Of a stretch of 64,000 nt of DNA, positions 35,736 to 43,827 are shown piece after piece. Position 1 is the stretch's first letter, and every line of letters starts with the position of its first letter. Source of the stretch: Nitrospina sp. (GTDB lineage Bacteria > Nitrospinota > Nitrospinia > Nitrospinales > VA-1); the NCBI GenBank assembly GCA_018673915.1, contig JABHBK010000042.1, forward strand, positions 1-64,000, in the 5' to 3' direction. The position numbers and the translations under genes are program-made. A model generated the notes under the pieces. It worked only from the letters and a program-made list of their open reading frames with translations, was not told the DNA's origin and did not search any database.

Positions 35736-36074
35736 ATGGATGATGAAGGTAGAGCGGAACTGAAAATGAAAATTGTTGAAGAGATTGAGGTGCAAAAGCA
35801 CTTGATAGTGAGTTTTACTTCAACTTCCAAACCGGTTGCACCGGATAATGCCATAGGCCGCCTCACTCGAATGGAGGCGATTAGCAGTCAAGGCATTAGC
35901 GAGGCTTCGTTGAATTCGGCCCGATCCAAACTTGTCAAACTTGAAAAGGCACTGAGCAAGTTGGATTTGCCTGATTTTGGGATATGCGCTCGATGTTCCA
36001 ACCCGATTCCGCAAGGTCGCATCATGCTCATGCCGGAAAATGTTCTGTGCGTATCATGCGCTGAAAAAAATTAG
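35736..36074 (+). CDS. DksA/TraR-type zinc-finger protein
   Basis: 112 residues from the ATG at 35736 (AGGA 6-7 bases upstream; an in-frame ATG lies 5 codons earlier). An N-terminal coiled region is followed by the C4 zinc finger CARCSNPIPQGRI...CVSCAE, the DksA/TraR signature. Such proteins bind the RNA polymerase secondary channel and change promoter choice, often with ppGpp. Shorter than E. coli DksA (151). Located inside the putative lipid operon, perhaps for co-regulation; this is inference. Confidence 0.85.
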   Translation: MDDEGRAELKMKIVEEIEVQKHLIVSFTSTSKPVAPDNAIGRLTRMEAISSQGISEASLNSARSKLVKLEKALSKLDLPDFGICARCSNPIPQGRIMLMPENVLCVSCAEKN

Positions 36075-36107
36075 CAAACCCAACCCATCATTGCGAACAG
36101 GAATACT

Positions 36108-37163
36108 GTGTTGACGGAACAGGCCAATGAAATATCTCCGCAGGGGCAGGAAGAATTTCTGGTAAGCAGGGCGAGAGAGTTGGTGAAAGACCTCTTTCAA
36201 CCCAACCCTTTTATTTACTGGTCTGATTTTTTATTCAGTGCTTTTCTGGGATGGGGAGCTTTTGTGTTGACCCTGAGCGTCCCGGCTTATTCAATCCAGC
36301 AAATTCTGCTTTTAGGCGTCTCCTGTTTGGCCTTGTACCGGGCAGTATTATTCACTCATGAAATTGCCCATTTTAAAAAAGGAACATTCAAGGTGTTTGG
36401 TTGGGTTTGGAATACGCTTTGTGGTTTTCCTTTAATGGTACCTACCTTTCTTTACCAATCAGTTCATTTTGACCATCATAAACAAAATTTTTATGGGACC
36501 CAAAAAGATGGAGAATACTTTCCTTTCGCATTAAAGGGAAAGAGTTTGATTGTCATTCATGTTCTTTTTTCATTTTTAGTACCTATTATGTTTTTGGTGC
36601 GTTTTTCAGTTTTAGCACCTCTATCCCTGATCGATAAAAGACTGAGAAAATTTTTGTTGGCTAGGATGTCGGCCCTGATCATTGATATGGATTATCAGCG
36701 TCCGGAATCTTCTTGGAAGAATGAAAAAGGTTGGAAAATTCAGGAGTTTCTAACATTTTGTTTTGCTTGGATTTTTATCGGGGCCCTTGTGGCAAAAATA
36801 ATTCCTGCGGCAGCCCTATTCCTGTGGTATTGTGTTAGTGCTTTGATTTTTATGGTTAATTCCATAAGGACACTGGCGGCTCATCGCTACCAAAACCCCG
36901 AGGGGAAGGGGATGAGCTACCCAAACCAAATGCTGGACTCGGTCAATATTCCTGGGAATGGATGGACGACTCCTTTATGGGCTCCAGTAGGACTTCGCTT
37001 TCATGCAACGCATCACCTGTTTCCTGACTTGCCTTATCACGTTTTAGGAGAGGCGCACCGAAGACTGATTCAGGATCAGGGAGAAAGTTCCCTATATGGT
37101 CAAACTGTTTGTTCGGGTTTACTTCCCGCGCTTACCCGGTTGTGGAACCATGCCAGAGGATGA
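36108..37163 (+). CDS. Membrane fatty-acid desaturase/hydroxylase-type protein
   Basis: 351 residues, GTG start with AGGA 5 bases upstream. Three histidine boxes of the integral membrane di-iron family are present: HEIAH (about residue 86), HFDHH (about 122) and a C-terminal HATHH (about 305), between four or more membrane helices. These enzymes desaturate or hydroxylate acyl chains or sphingoid bases. Position, 48 bases before the serine-palmitoyltransferase-like gene, suggests that the substrate is a sphingolipid precursor or acyl chain. Which reaction it performs cannot be read from the sequence. Confidence 0.88.
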   Translation: MLTEQANEISPQGQEEFLVSRARELVKDLFQPNPFIYWSDFLFSAFLGWGAFVLTLSVPAYSIQQILLLGVSCLALYRAVLFTHEIAHFKKGTFKVFGWVWNTLCGFPLMVPTFLYQSVHFDHHKQNFYGTQKDGEYFPFALKGKSLIVIHVLFSFLVPIMFLVRFSVLAPLSLIDKRLRKFLLARMSALIIDMDYQRPESSWKNEKGWKIQEFLTFCFAWIFIGALVAKIIPAAALFLWYCVSALIFMVNSIRTLAAHRYQNPEGKGMSYPNQMLDSVNIPGNGWTTPLWAPVGLRFHATHHLFPDLPYHVLGEAHRRLIQDQGESSLYGQTVCSGLLPALTRLWNHARG

Positions 37164-37211
37164 AACATAGAATAAGGCTCAAATTAAATAAATATTTCCG
37201 GTGAGAAAACT

Positions 37212-38546
37212 ATGACAAAACCTTTTTCCCTGCTTAATGAGCTTGAAAATGAAGACGGAGAACCCTCTCATTTAAAGAGAGGCAAAATTATCTCTTTACT
37301 AAAAGAGAAATTTGATTTTGAGAATACCCATTTACGCCCCCCCAACAGTAAAGACAAAGGAATCCTGGCAAAATGTTTTGGCTATTTTGCTCCCGATCAA
37401 GCTAAAGAATTGGGGATCTATCCGTATTTCAAGGAAATCCAGGAGATTGATGGTTGCCGTGTTGTTATTGATGGGAAAGAAGCCATTTCTGTTTCTACCA
37501 ATAACTATCTGGGGCTGGCTCAAGAGGCCCGCGTAATCTCAGCAGCTCGAGAGGCGTTGGATAAATTTGGCATTGGGTGTACAGGCAGCCGTTTTCTTAA
37601 TGGTACCTTCAATTTGCATAAAACTTTAGAAAGAGAGCTTTCATCTTTCTTGAGCCGGGAAGATACTATCGTCATGTCTACAGGTTTCCAGGCAAATCAG
37701 GGAACTATTGCCTGTCTATTAGGGAGAAGGGACGTAGCTTTTTCAGATCGGGAAAACCATGCAAGTATCTATGAGGGGTGCGGAGTAGCGCAGGGGAAGA
37801 CCGTCCGGTATCACCACAATGATATGGACCATTTGGAATATTATTTGAAAAAGTATTCAGATGTTGAAGGTAAGATTATTGTCACCGATAGCGTATTCAG
37901 TATGAGTGGTGATATTGCCAACCTTCCTGCCATTGTGAAGCTTGCGAAAGACCATGGTGCAAGCGTTATGGTTGATGAGGCTCACGGCCTGGGTGTCATG
38001 GGTGAACATGGAAGAGGTGTTGCTAGCTATTACAATCTGGAAGACGAAATAGATATTTATATGGGAACGTTTTCCAAAAGTCTGGGGTCGATCGGCGGCT
38101 TTATTTCGGCAAAGTCCAAGATCGTCGAGTTCATTCGACACAAAGCTTCAGCATTTATTTTTACTGCGGCTTTACCGCCCGCATCGGTAGCTGGTGTCAT
38201 TGCGGGTCTGGATATCATGATTAATGAGCCGGAACGCATCAACCTGTTGCGGGAAAATACTACTTATATCAAAAGAGGATTTTTTGATATGGGCTTTCAG
38301 GTGAATAACAATTCCATTCCTATTGTTCCCATTAAAATTGGAGAAGAAGCCCTCACGCTTTATTTAAACAGGCTCTTGTTTGACGAGGGGGTTTTTGCGG
38401 GAGTTGCGGTATCGCCAGTTGTGCCACCCCTCAATGCTATGATTCGGACCAGCTATACCTCCGTCCACAACCAAAAGGACCTTGATAAAGTCCTCGGCTC
38501 GTTCAAAAAACTTGGGATAAAATTGGGTATCATTCCCAAGGAATAA
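37212..38546 (+). CDS. Serine palmitoyltransferase-like alpha-oxoamine synthase
   Basis: 444 residues, PLP-dependent. STNNYLGLAQEARVISAARE, GIGCTGSRFLNGTFNLHKTLE, VMVDEAHGLGVMGEHGRG and the PLP-lysine segment GTFSKSLGSIGGFISAKS establish the family. A 75-residue N-terminal extension is not seen in Kbl or BioF. The family includes Kbl, BioF, HemA and serine palmitoyltransferase. The next genes are a GNAT-type acyltransferase and an epimerase-type reductase, the same trio that makes bacterial ceramide in Caulobacter, so condensation of serine with an acyl thioester is the likely role. Stop and start of the next gene overlap as TAATG. Confidence 0.82.
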   Translation: MTKPFSLLNELENEDGEPSHLKRGKIISLLKEKFDFENTHLRPPNSKDKGILAKCFGYFAPDQAKELGIYPYFKEIQEIDGCRVVIDGKEAISVSTNNYLGLAQEARVISAAREALDKFGIGCTGSRFLNGTFNLHKTLERELSSFLSREDTIVMSTGFQANQGTIACLLGRRDVAFSDRENHASIYEGCGVAQGKTVRYHHNDMDHLEYYLKKYSDVEGKIIVTDSVFSMSGDIANLPAIVKLAKDHGASVMVDEAHGLGVMGEHGRGVASYYNLEDEIDIYMGTFSKSLGSIGGFISAKSKIVEFIRHKASAFIFTAALPPASVAGVIAGLDIMINEPERINLLRENTTYIKRGFFDMGFQVNNNSIPIVPIKIGEEALTLYLNRLLFDEGVFAGVAVSPVVPPLNAMIRTSYTSVHNQKDLDKVLGSFKKLGIKLGIIPKE

Positions 38547-39661
38547 TGGGTCTTATCAAGGTTGAAACCCGTCAGGACCGAGGGCAATTCGTCCGCCTAC
38601 CCTGGAAAATTTATGAAAACGATCCAAACTGGGTTCCTCCTCTCATCCGGGAACGTGAAAAATTCCTGGACCCTAAAATCAATCCCTTTTTCGAACATGC
38701 AGAAGTCGATCTTTTTTTGGCGATGGATGCTGACCGCGAGCCCGTCGGGAGGATCGCTCTGATCCATGACCGGAACTACCATGCCCTTCACTCAGATTCT
38801 GTGGGCATGTTCGGCATGTTTGAGTCGGTGGATGACCCGAGCATCTCTGCTCTATTATTGGATAAGGCTCATCAGTGGTGCATGGAGAAAGGGTTTTCCC
38901 GTCTTATGGGACCGATGAACCTGTCGACCAATCACGAATGTGGTTTGCTGATAAAAGGGTTTGACTCACCCACGATGTTTGGAATTCCCTATAATCCTGA
39001 TTATTATGAAAAACATTTTGAAGCTTGGGGTCTGCAAAAAGCCAAAGACCTTTTGGCCATGCGGCTGGACTTGATTAAGGTTCCGGATTATCTGGAGCGA
39101 GCCGCAGGAAAGATTAAGCGAAGAAATCGTTTCAATGTCAGATATCTGGATCTGGACCGGTTTGAAAAGGAAATTTCCGTTCTTTGGGATATTTACAACT
39201 CGGCATGGAGTGTGAATTGGGGTTTCGTACCCATGACACAAAAAGAGTTTGAGTTTTCTGCTCGGGAAATGAAATCCATCGTGCAACCTGAGTCTTGTTT
39301 GATTGCTGAAGTCGAGGGCGAACCGGCAGGTTTTTCTTTAGCTCTGCCAGATGTCAATCAAGTGCTCCGGGAATTGGATGGGAGGCTCTTTCCATTTGGA
39401 TGGGCCAAATTCTTATGGAAGAAAAATAAAATTGATGCTTATCGTGTGCCGACTCTTGGGGTGAAGAAAAAATATCGCAGGCTGGGTATTGATGCCTGGT
39501 TTTATTATGAAATCTACAGGTTGTTTCTGGAAAAAAAGATAAAATACTTGGAGTTGTCCTGGTTGTTGGAGGATAACAAAAGCATAGTCGAGCCGATGCA
39601 CCGCATAGGTGGGGAAATTTATAAAAGACACCGTATTTATGAACGATCTGTCACACCTTAA
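38546..39661 (+). CDS. GNAT-fold acyltransferase, candidate bacterial ceramide synthase
   Basis: 371 residues. The N-terminal FVRLPWKIYENDPNWVPPLI, NPFFEHAEVDLFLAMDADREPVGRIALIHD and FGMFESVDD match the large GNAT-like family whose Caulobacter member is the bacterial ceramide synthase (bCerS), acylating the sphingoid base. The later segment RAAGKIKRRNRFNVRYLD-like text and the core GVKKKYRRLGIDAWFYYE give the CoA or acyl-carrier loop of GNATs. Translation is coupled to the upstream synthase (TAATG). Assignment rests on recall of the family and on context; other acyltransferase roles are possible. Confidence 0.75.
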   Translation: MGLIKVETRQDRGQFVRLPWKIYENDPNWVPPLIREREKFLDPKINPFFEHAEVDLFLAMDADREPVGRIALIHDRNYHALHSDSVGMFGMFESVDDPSISALLLDKAHQWCMEKGFSRLMGPMNLSTNHECGLLIKGFDSPTMFGIPYNPDYYEKHFEAWGLQKAKDLLAMRLDLIKVPDYLERAAGKIKRRNRFNVRYLDLDRFEKEISVLWDIYNSAWSVNWGFVPMTQKEFEFSAREMKSIVQPESCLIAEVEGEPAGFSLALPDVNQVLRELDGRLFPFGWAKFLWKKNKIDAYRVPTLGVKKKYRRLGIDAWFYYEIYRLFLEKKIKYLELSWLLEDNKSIVEPMHRIGGEIYKRHRIYERSVTP

Positions 39662-40646
39662 AGGGGCTACGGCACTGGTTACCGGTGCAAATGGTTTTAT
39701 CGGAAGCCATCTGATAGACCAGCTTTTAGCCTGTGGTTGTGAAGTTCATGGGCTGGTGAGAGAATCCTCTGACCTGAAATGGTTGGACAAATCCCAAATT
39801 ACTCTTCACAAAGTGAATCTGGCACGACAAGATTTCAAAGTCCCGGCTTTGGAGGATATAGATTACATCTTCCATTGCGCGGGATTGACCAAAGCAAAAT
39901 CCCGCTCTGACTATTTCGATGTTAACGCTACTGCCTGTTCTAACTTGTACGAGCAATCTGAGAAACGAGCGGGTCGGATCAAGGGCATTGTTCATTTGAG
40001 CAGTCTTGCCGCAACGGGGCCAAGCCTTAAAGGTGGCAGGGTGGATGAAACTACGCCCTGTAGGCCAGTGACCTTTTATGGTCAGTCCAAGCTTGCGGGA
40101 GAAGAAATCGCCAAAGAGTTTTCGGATTCGCTCCCCATCACTATTTTACGTCCGCCTGTGGTATATGGTCCTCGGGAAGAAAACTTCTTTACATTTGTTA
40201 AATTGATTCACAAAGGATGGGGGCTGCAAATTGGCAAGGCAGGTAAAGAGCTCTCTCTTATTTATGTTGCGGATCTGGTTCAGGCCATGCTCGTTGCTTC
40301 CAAACCTGCCAACCAGGAAGGGTGTAGATACTTTGTTACCGATGGTCAGGTTTATGTCTGGGAGCAGGTTGCGAACGAGTGCGCGCGCATAATGAATGTC
40401 CGATTGAAAACCCTGAAAATTCCTGAAGGAGTCCTAAGCTTTGCTGCTCTCTTCTTTGAGGTGTGGGCCAGTTTCAGTTCCAAAGTCGCGCTTTTTGATC
40501 GCCAAAGAATGATTGATATCCAGCAAAGCTCCTGGTCGGCTTCACCGGATAAGTTTTTTGAGGAGTTAAGGTTTGAGCCGCAATATGATCTGAGTCGAGG
40601 GCTTGCCGAGACGATTAAATGGTATCAACAACAAAAATGGTTATAG
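39639..40646 (+). CDS. NAD-dependent epimerase/dehydratase, candidate ceramide reductase
   Basis: 335 residues from the ATG at 39639 (an upstream GTG at 39609 is in frame). Extended SDR: TALVTGANGFIGSHLIDQLLA is the nucleotide site, IVHLSSLAATGPS and FYGQSKLAGEE give the Ser-Tyr-Lys catalytic set, and LRPPVVYGPREENFF is typical of epimerases. In Caulobacter the reductase CerR of ceramide synthesis has this fold and is encoded near spt and bcerS. The gene overlaps the acyltransferase gene by 23 bases and reads into the phosphotransferase gene 3 bases on. The specific substrate is inferred. Confidence 0.75.
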   Translation: MNDLSHLKGATALVTGANGFIGSHLIDQLLACGCEVHGLVRESSDLKWLDKSQITLHKVNLARQDFKVPALEDIDYIFHCAGLTKAKSRSDYFDVNATACSNLYEQSEKRAGRIKGIVHLSSLAATGPSLKGGRVDETTPCRPVTFYGQSKLAGEEIAKEFSDSLPITILRPPVVYGPREENFFTFVKLIHKGWGLQIGKAGKELSLIYVADLVQAMLVASKPANQEGCRYFVTDGQVYVWEQVANECARIMNVRLKTLKIPEGVLSFAALFFEVWASFSSKVALFDRQRMIDIQQSSWSASPDKFFEELRFEPQYDLSRGLAETIKWYQQQKWL

Positions 40647-40649
40647 AGC

Positions 40650-41495
40650 ATGGATGATACACCAGCGCATTCACTTGAAGATCTGGTGGAGCCCGTCAAT
40701 CGATGTATTCAAGATCCGCTAGCGAAACAGATGGTGCGTTTTTTGAAAAATACCCTAATTACTCCCAATCAGGTTACATATTTTTCTGTCTTGGTAGGTT
40801 TTGCTTCTGGTTACGCGTTTAGTTTTGCCAGTCCGGCGTCTCTGGTTCTTGGGGGGATTCTGCTGGAAGCCACTCTAGTGCTGGATTGTGTAGACGGTCA
40901 ATTAGCGCGGGCCAAGGGTATGGCGAGTGAGTGGGGAAGGCTGATTGATGGCATCGCCGGTTATTTTGCTTATCTTGCAGTGATCTATGGGCTTGTTCTT
41001 GGATTTCCAGAATACAGTCAAGTTCTTAAAATCATAGGCGGACTAATTATCTTGAGAGCCATCTCTTATGATTATTGCAAGCAGAGTCTGGCTACCTTGA
41101 TTTTGAAAGGTTACGATGGCATGGAAAGAGAAATTCACGACACTTGCCAAAAGCTTAAGGTCCAAAATTCATGGGTGTTGGTGATTTATTTCTATTACTT
41201 GCAAGCTCAACAATTGTTTTTTAGAGGAAAATGGAATTTTTTGCGCCAGGTGAAAATGGAGAATATAGACCCAAAACCAGATTTGACCTTGGAGCAACGC
41301 AAAGCCTGCCATGAAAAAATTAAGCCCCTTCTGGTATTTTGGCGCTGGAATGGGCTCGACCTCCCTCTTTTTCTACTTGCCCTGTTCGCTATCCTTGGGA
41401 TTCTTTCAACCAGTCTGATTCCCTTTGCTTGGGTTATGGCTGCCCAGGTATTTCTGACATTGATGGCTCATCATTACTTTGTTCGTAGAATCTGA
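40650..41495 (+). CDS. CDP-alcohol phosphotransferase family protein with altered motif
   Basis: 281 residues, polytopic. The CDP-alcohol phosphatidyltransferase signature D-x2-DG-x2-AR-x8-G-x3-D-x3-D is seen as DCVDGQLARAKG followed by EWGRLIDGIAGY, but the last Asp, usually the catalytic base, is Gly (codon GGT). Several membrane helices follow, then an inserted soluble loop of about 80 residues. In a sphingolipid-type operon it might attach a head group to ceramide or diacylglycerol. The missing Asp casts doubt on standard chemistry. Starts 3 bases after the epimerase-type gene. Confidence 0.82.
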   Translation: MDDTPAHSLEDLVEPVNRCIQDPLAKQMVRFLKNTLITPNQVTYFSVLVGFASGYAFSFASPASLVLGGILLEATLVLDCVDGQLARAKGMASEWGRLIDGIAGYFAYLAVIYGLVLGFPEYSQVLKIIGGLIILRAISYDYCKQSLATLILKGYDGMEREIHDTCQKLKVQNSWVLVIYFYYLQAQQLFFRGKWNFLRQVKMENIDPKPDLTLEQRKACHEKIKPLLVFWRWNGLDLPLFLLALFAILGILSTSLIPFAWVMAAQVFLTLMAHHYFVRRI

Positions 41496-41801
41496 GCCTT
41501 TTGACCTGAATGGTTTATTAAGAAGAATAGCGGATCGGATTATTCAAGAAAAGCTGTGTCAAAATTGGGAGTTCGGAGATGTAATATTTATCCCTTTCGA
41601 GGTTCCCAAATTCTCAAAATAAATTGCTTTGTGTAGGAATTATAGGGACTTTCTTGATTTTAAAAGGGAATTTTTGCTTGACCTTGATTGATTTCCAGTT
41701 AGTATAGGGTTGTTTCTAAACGGGGGGCACCTGCATAGCAATTTATTCAGGGTTCCGCTGATCTCCAACAACTGAAAATGTATACCCCGCAGGTGTGATA
41801 A
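41496..41801 (+). other. Promoter and leader region of the electron-transfer cluster
   Basis: 306 bases between the lipid operon and the cytochrome cluster. It holds a weak promoter candidate (TTGACC at 41678-41683 with AGTATA at 41701-41706, 17-base spacing) and a structured leader at 41728-41795. No terminator for the lipid operon is obvious. Confidence 0.4.
41728..41795 (+). promoter_or_regulatory. Leader stem that pairs with the ribosome-binding site
   Basis: CACCTGC (41728-41734) is the exact complement of GCAGGTG (41789-41795), and the latter contains the AGGTG ribosome-binding site six bases before the ATG at 41802. The 54-base loop includes a small hairpin TCAG-ggttccg-CTGA (about 41748-41762). 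When formed, the stem would hide the ribosome-binding site of the pentahaem cytochrome gene, as in translational riboswitches or thermosensors. I do not recognise a known riboswitch class. Confidence 0.45.
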
Positions 41802-43787
41802 ATGAAATTTTGTAATAAGTCCACTGATGCGTTGCCTGTAAATTCTAATTCAAAAAGAGGTCGCTTTTTTTTAAGAGGGCGCTACTCTTTGTGGTCTTTC
41901 GGAATGGCAATTTTGGCTCTTTTTTTTCTGTACTCCTGTATCCAGAATGTGCCCGGTTCTACTGATGTCGCCAAGTCAGAAAAAGCTCCCGCGATGTCGG
42001 ATAAGAAGACTGGCATGATGAAAATAGAAGCTGATCCCATGAAAAAAGAGATGAGTGGTTCTGAAGAGTCTGCGGAGAAATCTGAGTCGGGTAAGACGGA
42101 TGCAGAGAAAGATGTTGCTCTGCAGGCAGCGGCAGATCATGAAGCCCTGTTTGCTGAAAGTAAATTTCCTTCAGCGGCAACTTGTGGCACATGTCACCCC
42201 AAGCAATATAAGGAATGGTCAGTTTCTTCACATTCCTATGCGCAGTTAAGCCCAGTTTATCTTTCACTCAGTAGCGAAATAAATGAATTGTCCAGTGGCT
42301 CAAATGGCGATTTTTGCCTGAGATGCCACAGTCCTATTGGCGCAAATCTTGGGGAGTCTCCTTTTATGTCCAATTTGGACCGGCACCCCACATCCCGCGA
42401 AGGAATTACTTGCGTAGTTTGCCATCGCATAGATAGAGATTATAACAAGAGGAGTGGAAGGCTGGCCCTGGTTCAGGGGAGTCTGCTGGAACCCGTATAT
42501 GGACCAATGGGCAATGAGGAAATGGCCCGCGTCTTGGACAATACCGATCAATACCGCGTAGTGACCGAGGAGGGCAAGCCAGGTCGTAAAGTTCATAAAG
42601 AAGTCAAAAAATTTGCTTCCATTTCGCAACCCATATTTTGCGGCACCTGCCACGATGTGACCTTGTTCAATGGTTTTCGACTTGAAGAGGCGTTTAGCGA
42701 ATATCGCACTTCTCCCGCTGCAGCAAGAGGCACCACCTGTCAGGATTGCCACATGGGAAAAGAGCAGGGCGTGGATTCGGGATATGAAGTCGGACCCGCT
42801 GCCGTGGTAGGAGGAAAACCAACTAAAGACCGTAAAGTTACCAGCCACTTTTTTGCAGGCCCAGACTACTCAGTCATCCATCCCGGTATTTTCCCGCACA
42901 ATGCGGAAGCTCAGGAAATGGCGAGCATGAGAGAATGGCTTGGCTTCGAGCATAAGGCGGGTTGGGGAACGGATGAGTTTGAGGACAAAGTTACTGAAGA
43001 TATGAAATTCCCGGATCGATGGTCTTCTGTGGACGATCGCTACGATGCGCGAGAGATTTTGGACAAACAGTTTGAGCATTTGGAGTTTGGCAGAAATTTG
43101 CGGCTGGAAGTATTGCGTAATGGCTATGGTCTGGGGGAAATCGTGACCGAGCAAAGTGATAATGAAGGCATTCGCTTTAAGGTGAAAGTCAGCAACCTGA
43201 CGGATGGGCATAATGTTCCGACTGGGTTTACAGGAGAACGCCTCGTTTGGCTCCATGTTACTGTGACTGATCGTGACGGAAAGCTGGTTCTTGAGTCTGG
43301 CGATTTGGATCCAAATGGAGATGTGCGTGACCGTGAATCCTCTTTTGTTCATAATGGAGAATTGCCTTTAGATAGGCAGTTGTTTGATTTGCGATCAAGG
43401 TTTGTTGTCTCAAATCTGCGTGGTGGAGAACGGGAACGAATTATTCCTATTCCTTATCCGGTAATAACGATTCCTTTCGTTCGACCTTCGATTCAGTCGT
43501 TGGTGTTGTCGGGCGAACCGGGTACAGAGCGCAACCATCGCCGGGGTATAGAACCATTGGGTCACCGTTGGGCGAAATATCGGGTTGATGAGGATATGTT
43601 GACCGGCAAAGGGCCTTACAAAGCTAAGATTGAACTGAAAGCGGGCATGGCACCTGCAAACCTGGTGGGAGATATTCAGGGACGTGGATTTGACTACGCT
43701 ATGAGTGCCCGTGAGGTGGTTGATGGCGTTGCCGCTGGCTATGAAGTATTGAGAGAAAAAGAAGTAATTTTTAATACCGGTAAATGA
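41802..43787 (+). CDS. Pentahaem c-type cytochrome, probable lipoprotein
   Basis: 661 residues. The N-terminal helix (about 31-46, LWSFGMAILALFFLYSC) ends with a possible lipobox Cys at residue 46. An acidic/lysine-rich linker of about 60 residues follows. Five CxxCH haem sites lie at about residues 128 (CGTCH), 172 (CLRCH), 204 (CVVCH), 280 (CGTCH) and 313 (CQDCH), like the N-terminal half of cytochrome c554-type multihaem proteins. The C-terminal half (about 430-660) has no haem motif and looks beta-rich. Probably anchored in a membrane facing the periplasm or the outside, as first gene of the cluster. Confidence 0.88.
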   Translation: MKFCNKSTDALPVNSNSKRGRFFLRGRYSLWSFGMAILALFFLYSCIQNVPGSTDVAKSEKAPAMSDKKTGMMKIEADPMKKEMSGSEESAEKSESGKTDAEKDVALQAAADHEALFAESKFPSAATCGTCHPKQYKEWSVSSHSYAQLSPVYLSLSSEINELSSGSNGDFCLRCHSPIGANLGESPFMSNLDRHPTSREGITCVVCHRIDRDYNKRSGRLALVQGSLLEPVYGPMGNEEMARVLDNTDQYRVVTEEGKPGRKVHKEVKKFASISQPIFCGTCHDVTLFNGFRLEEAFSEYRTSPAAARGTTCQDCHMGKEQGVDSGYEVGPAAVVGGKPTKDRKVTSHFFAGPDYSVIHPGIFPHNAEAQEMASMREWLGFEHKAGWGTDEFEDKVTEDMKFPDRWSSVDDRYDAREILDKQFEHLEFGRNLRLEVLRNGYGLGEIVTEQSDNEGIRFKVKVSNLTDGHNVPTGFTGERLVWLHVTVTDRDGKLVLESGDLDPNGDVRDRESSFVHNGELPLDRQLFDLRSRFVVSNLRGGERERIIPIPYPVITIPFVRPSIQSLVLSGEPGTERNHRRGIEPLGHRWAKYRVDEDMLTGKGPYKAKIELKAGMAPANLVGDIQGRGFDYAMSAREVVDGVAAGYEVLREKEVIFNTGK

Positions 43788-43827
43788 TTCCGAGCTAACC
43801 TTTCTGATTGCTTGGAGGGCAAGGGAG

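Noticed and set aside
42300-42848. 182-codon minus-strand frame opposite the pentahaem cytochrome
   Set aside because: Opposite strand of a clear multihaem gene; no family.
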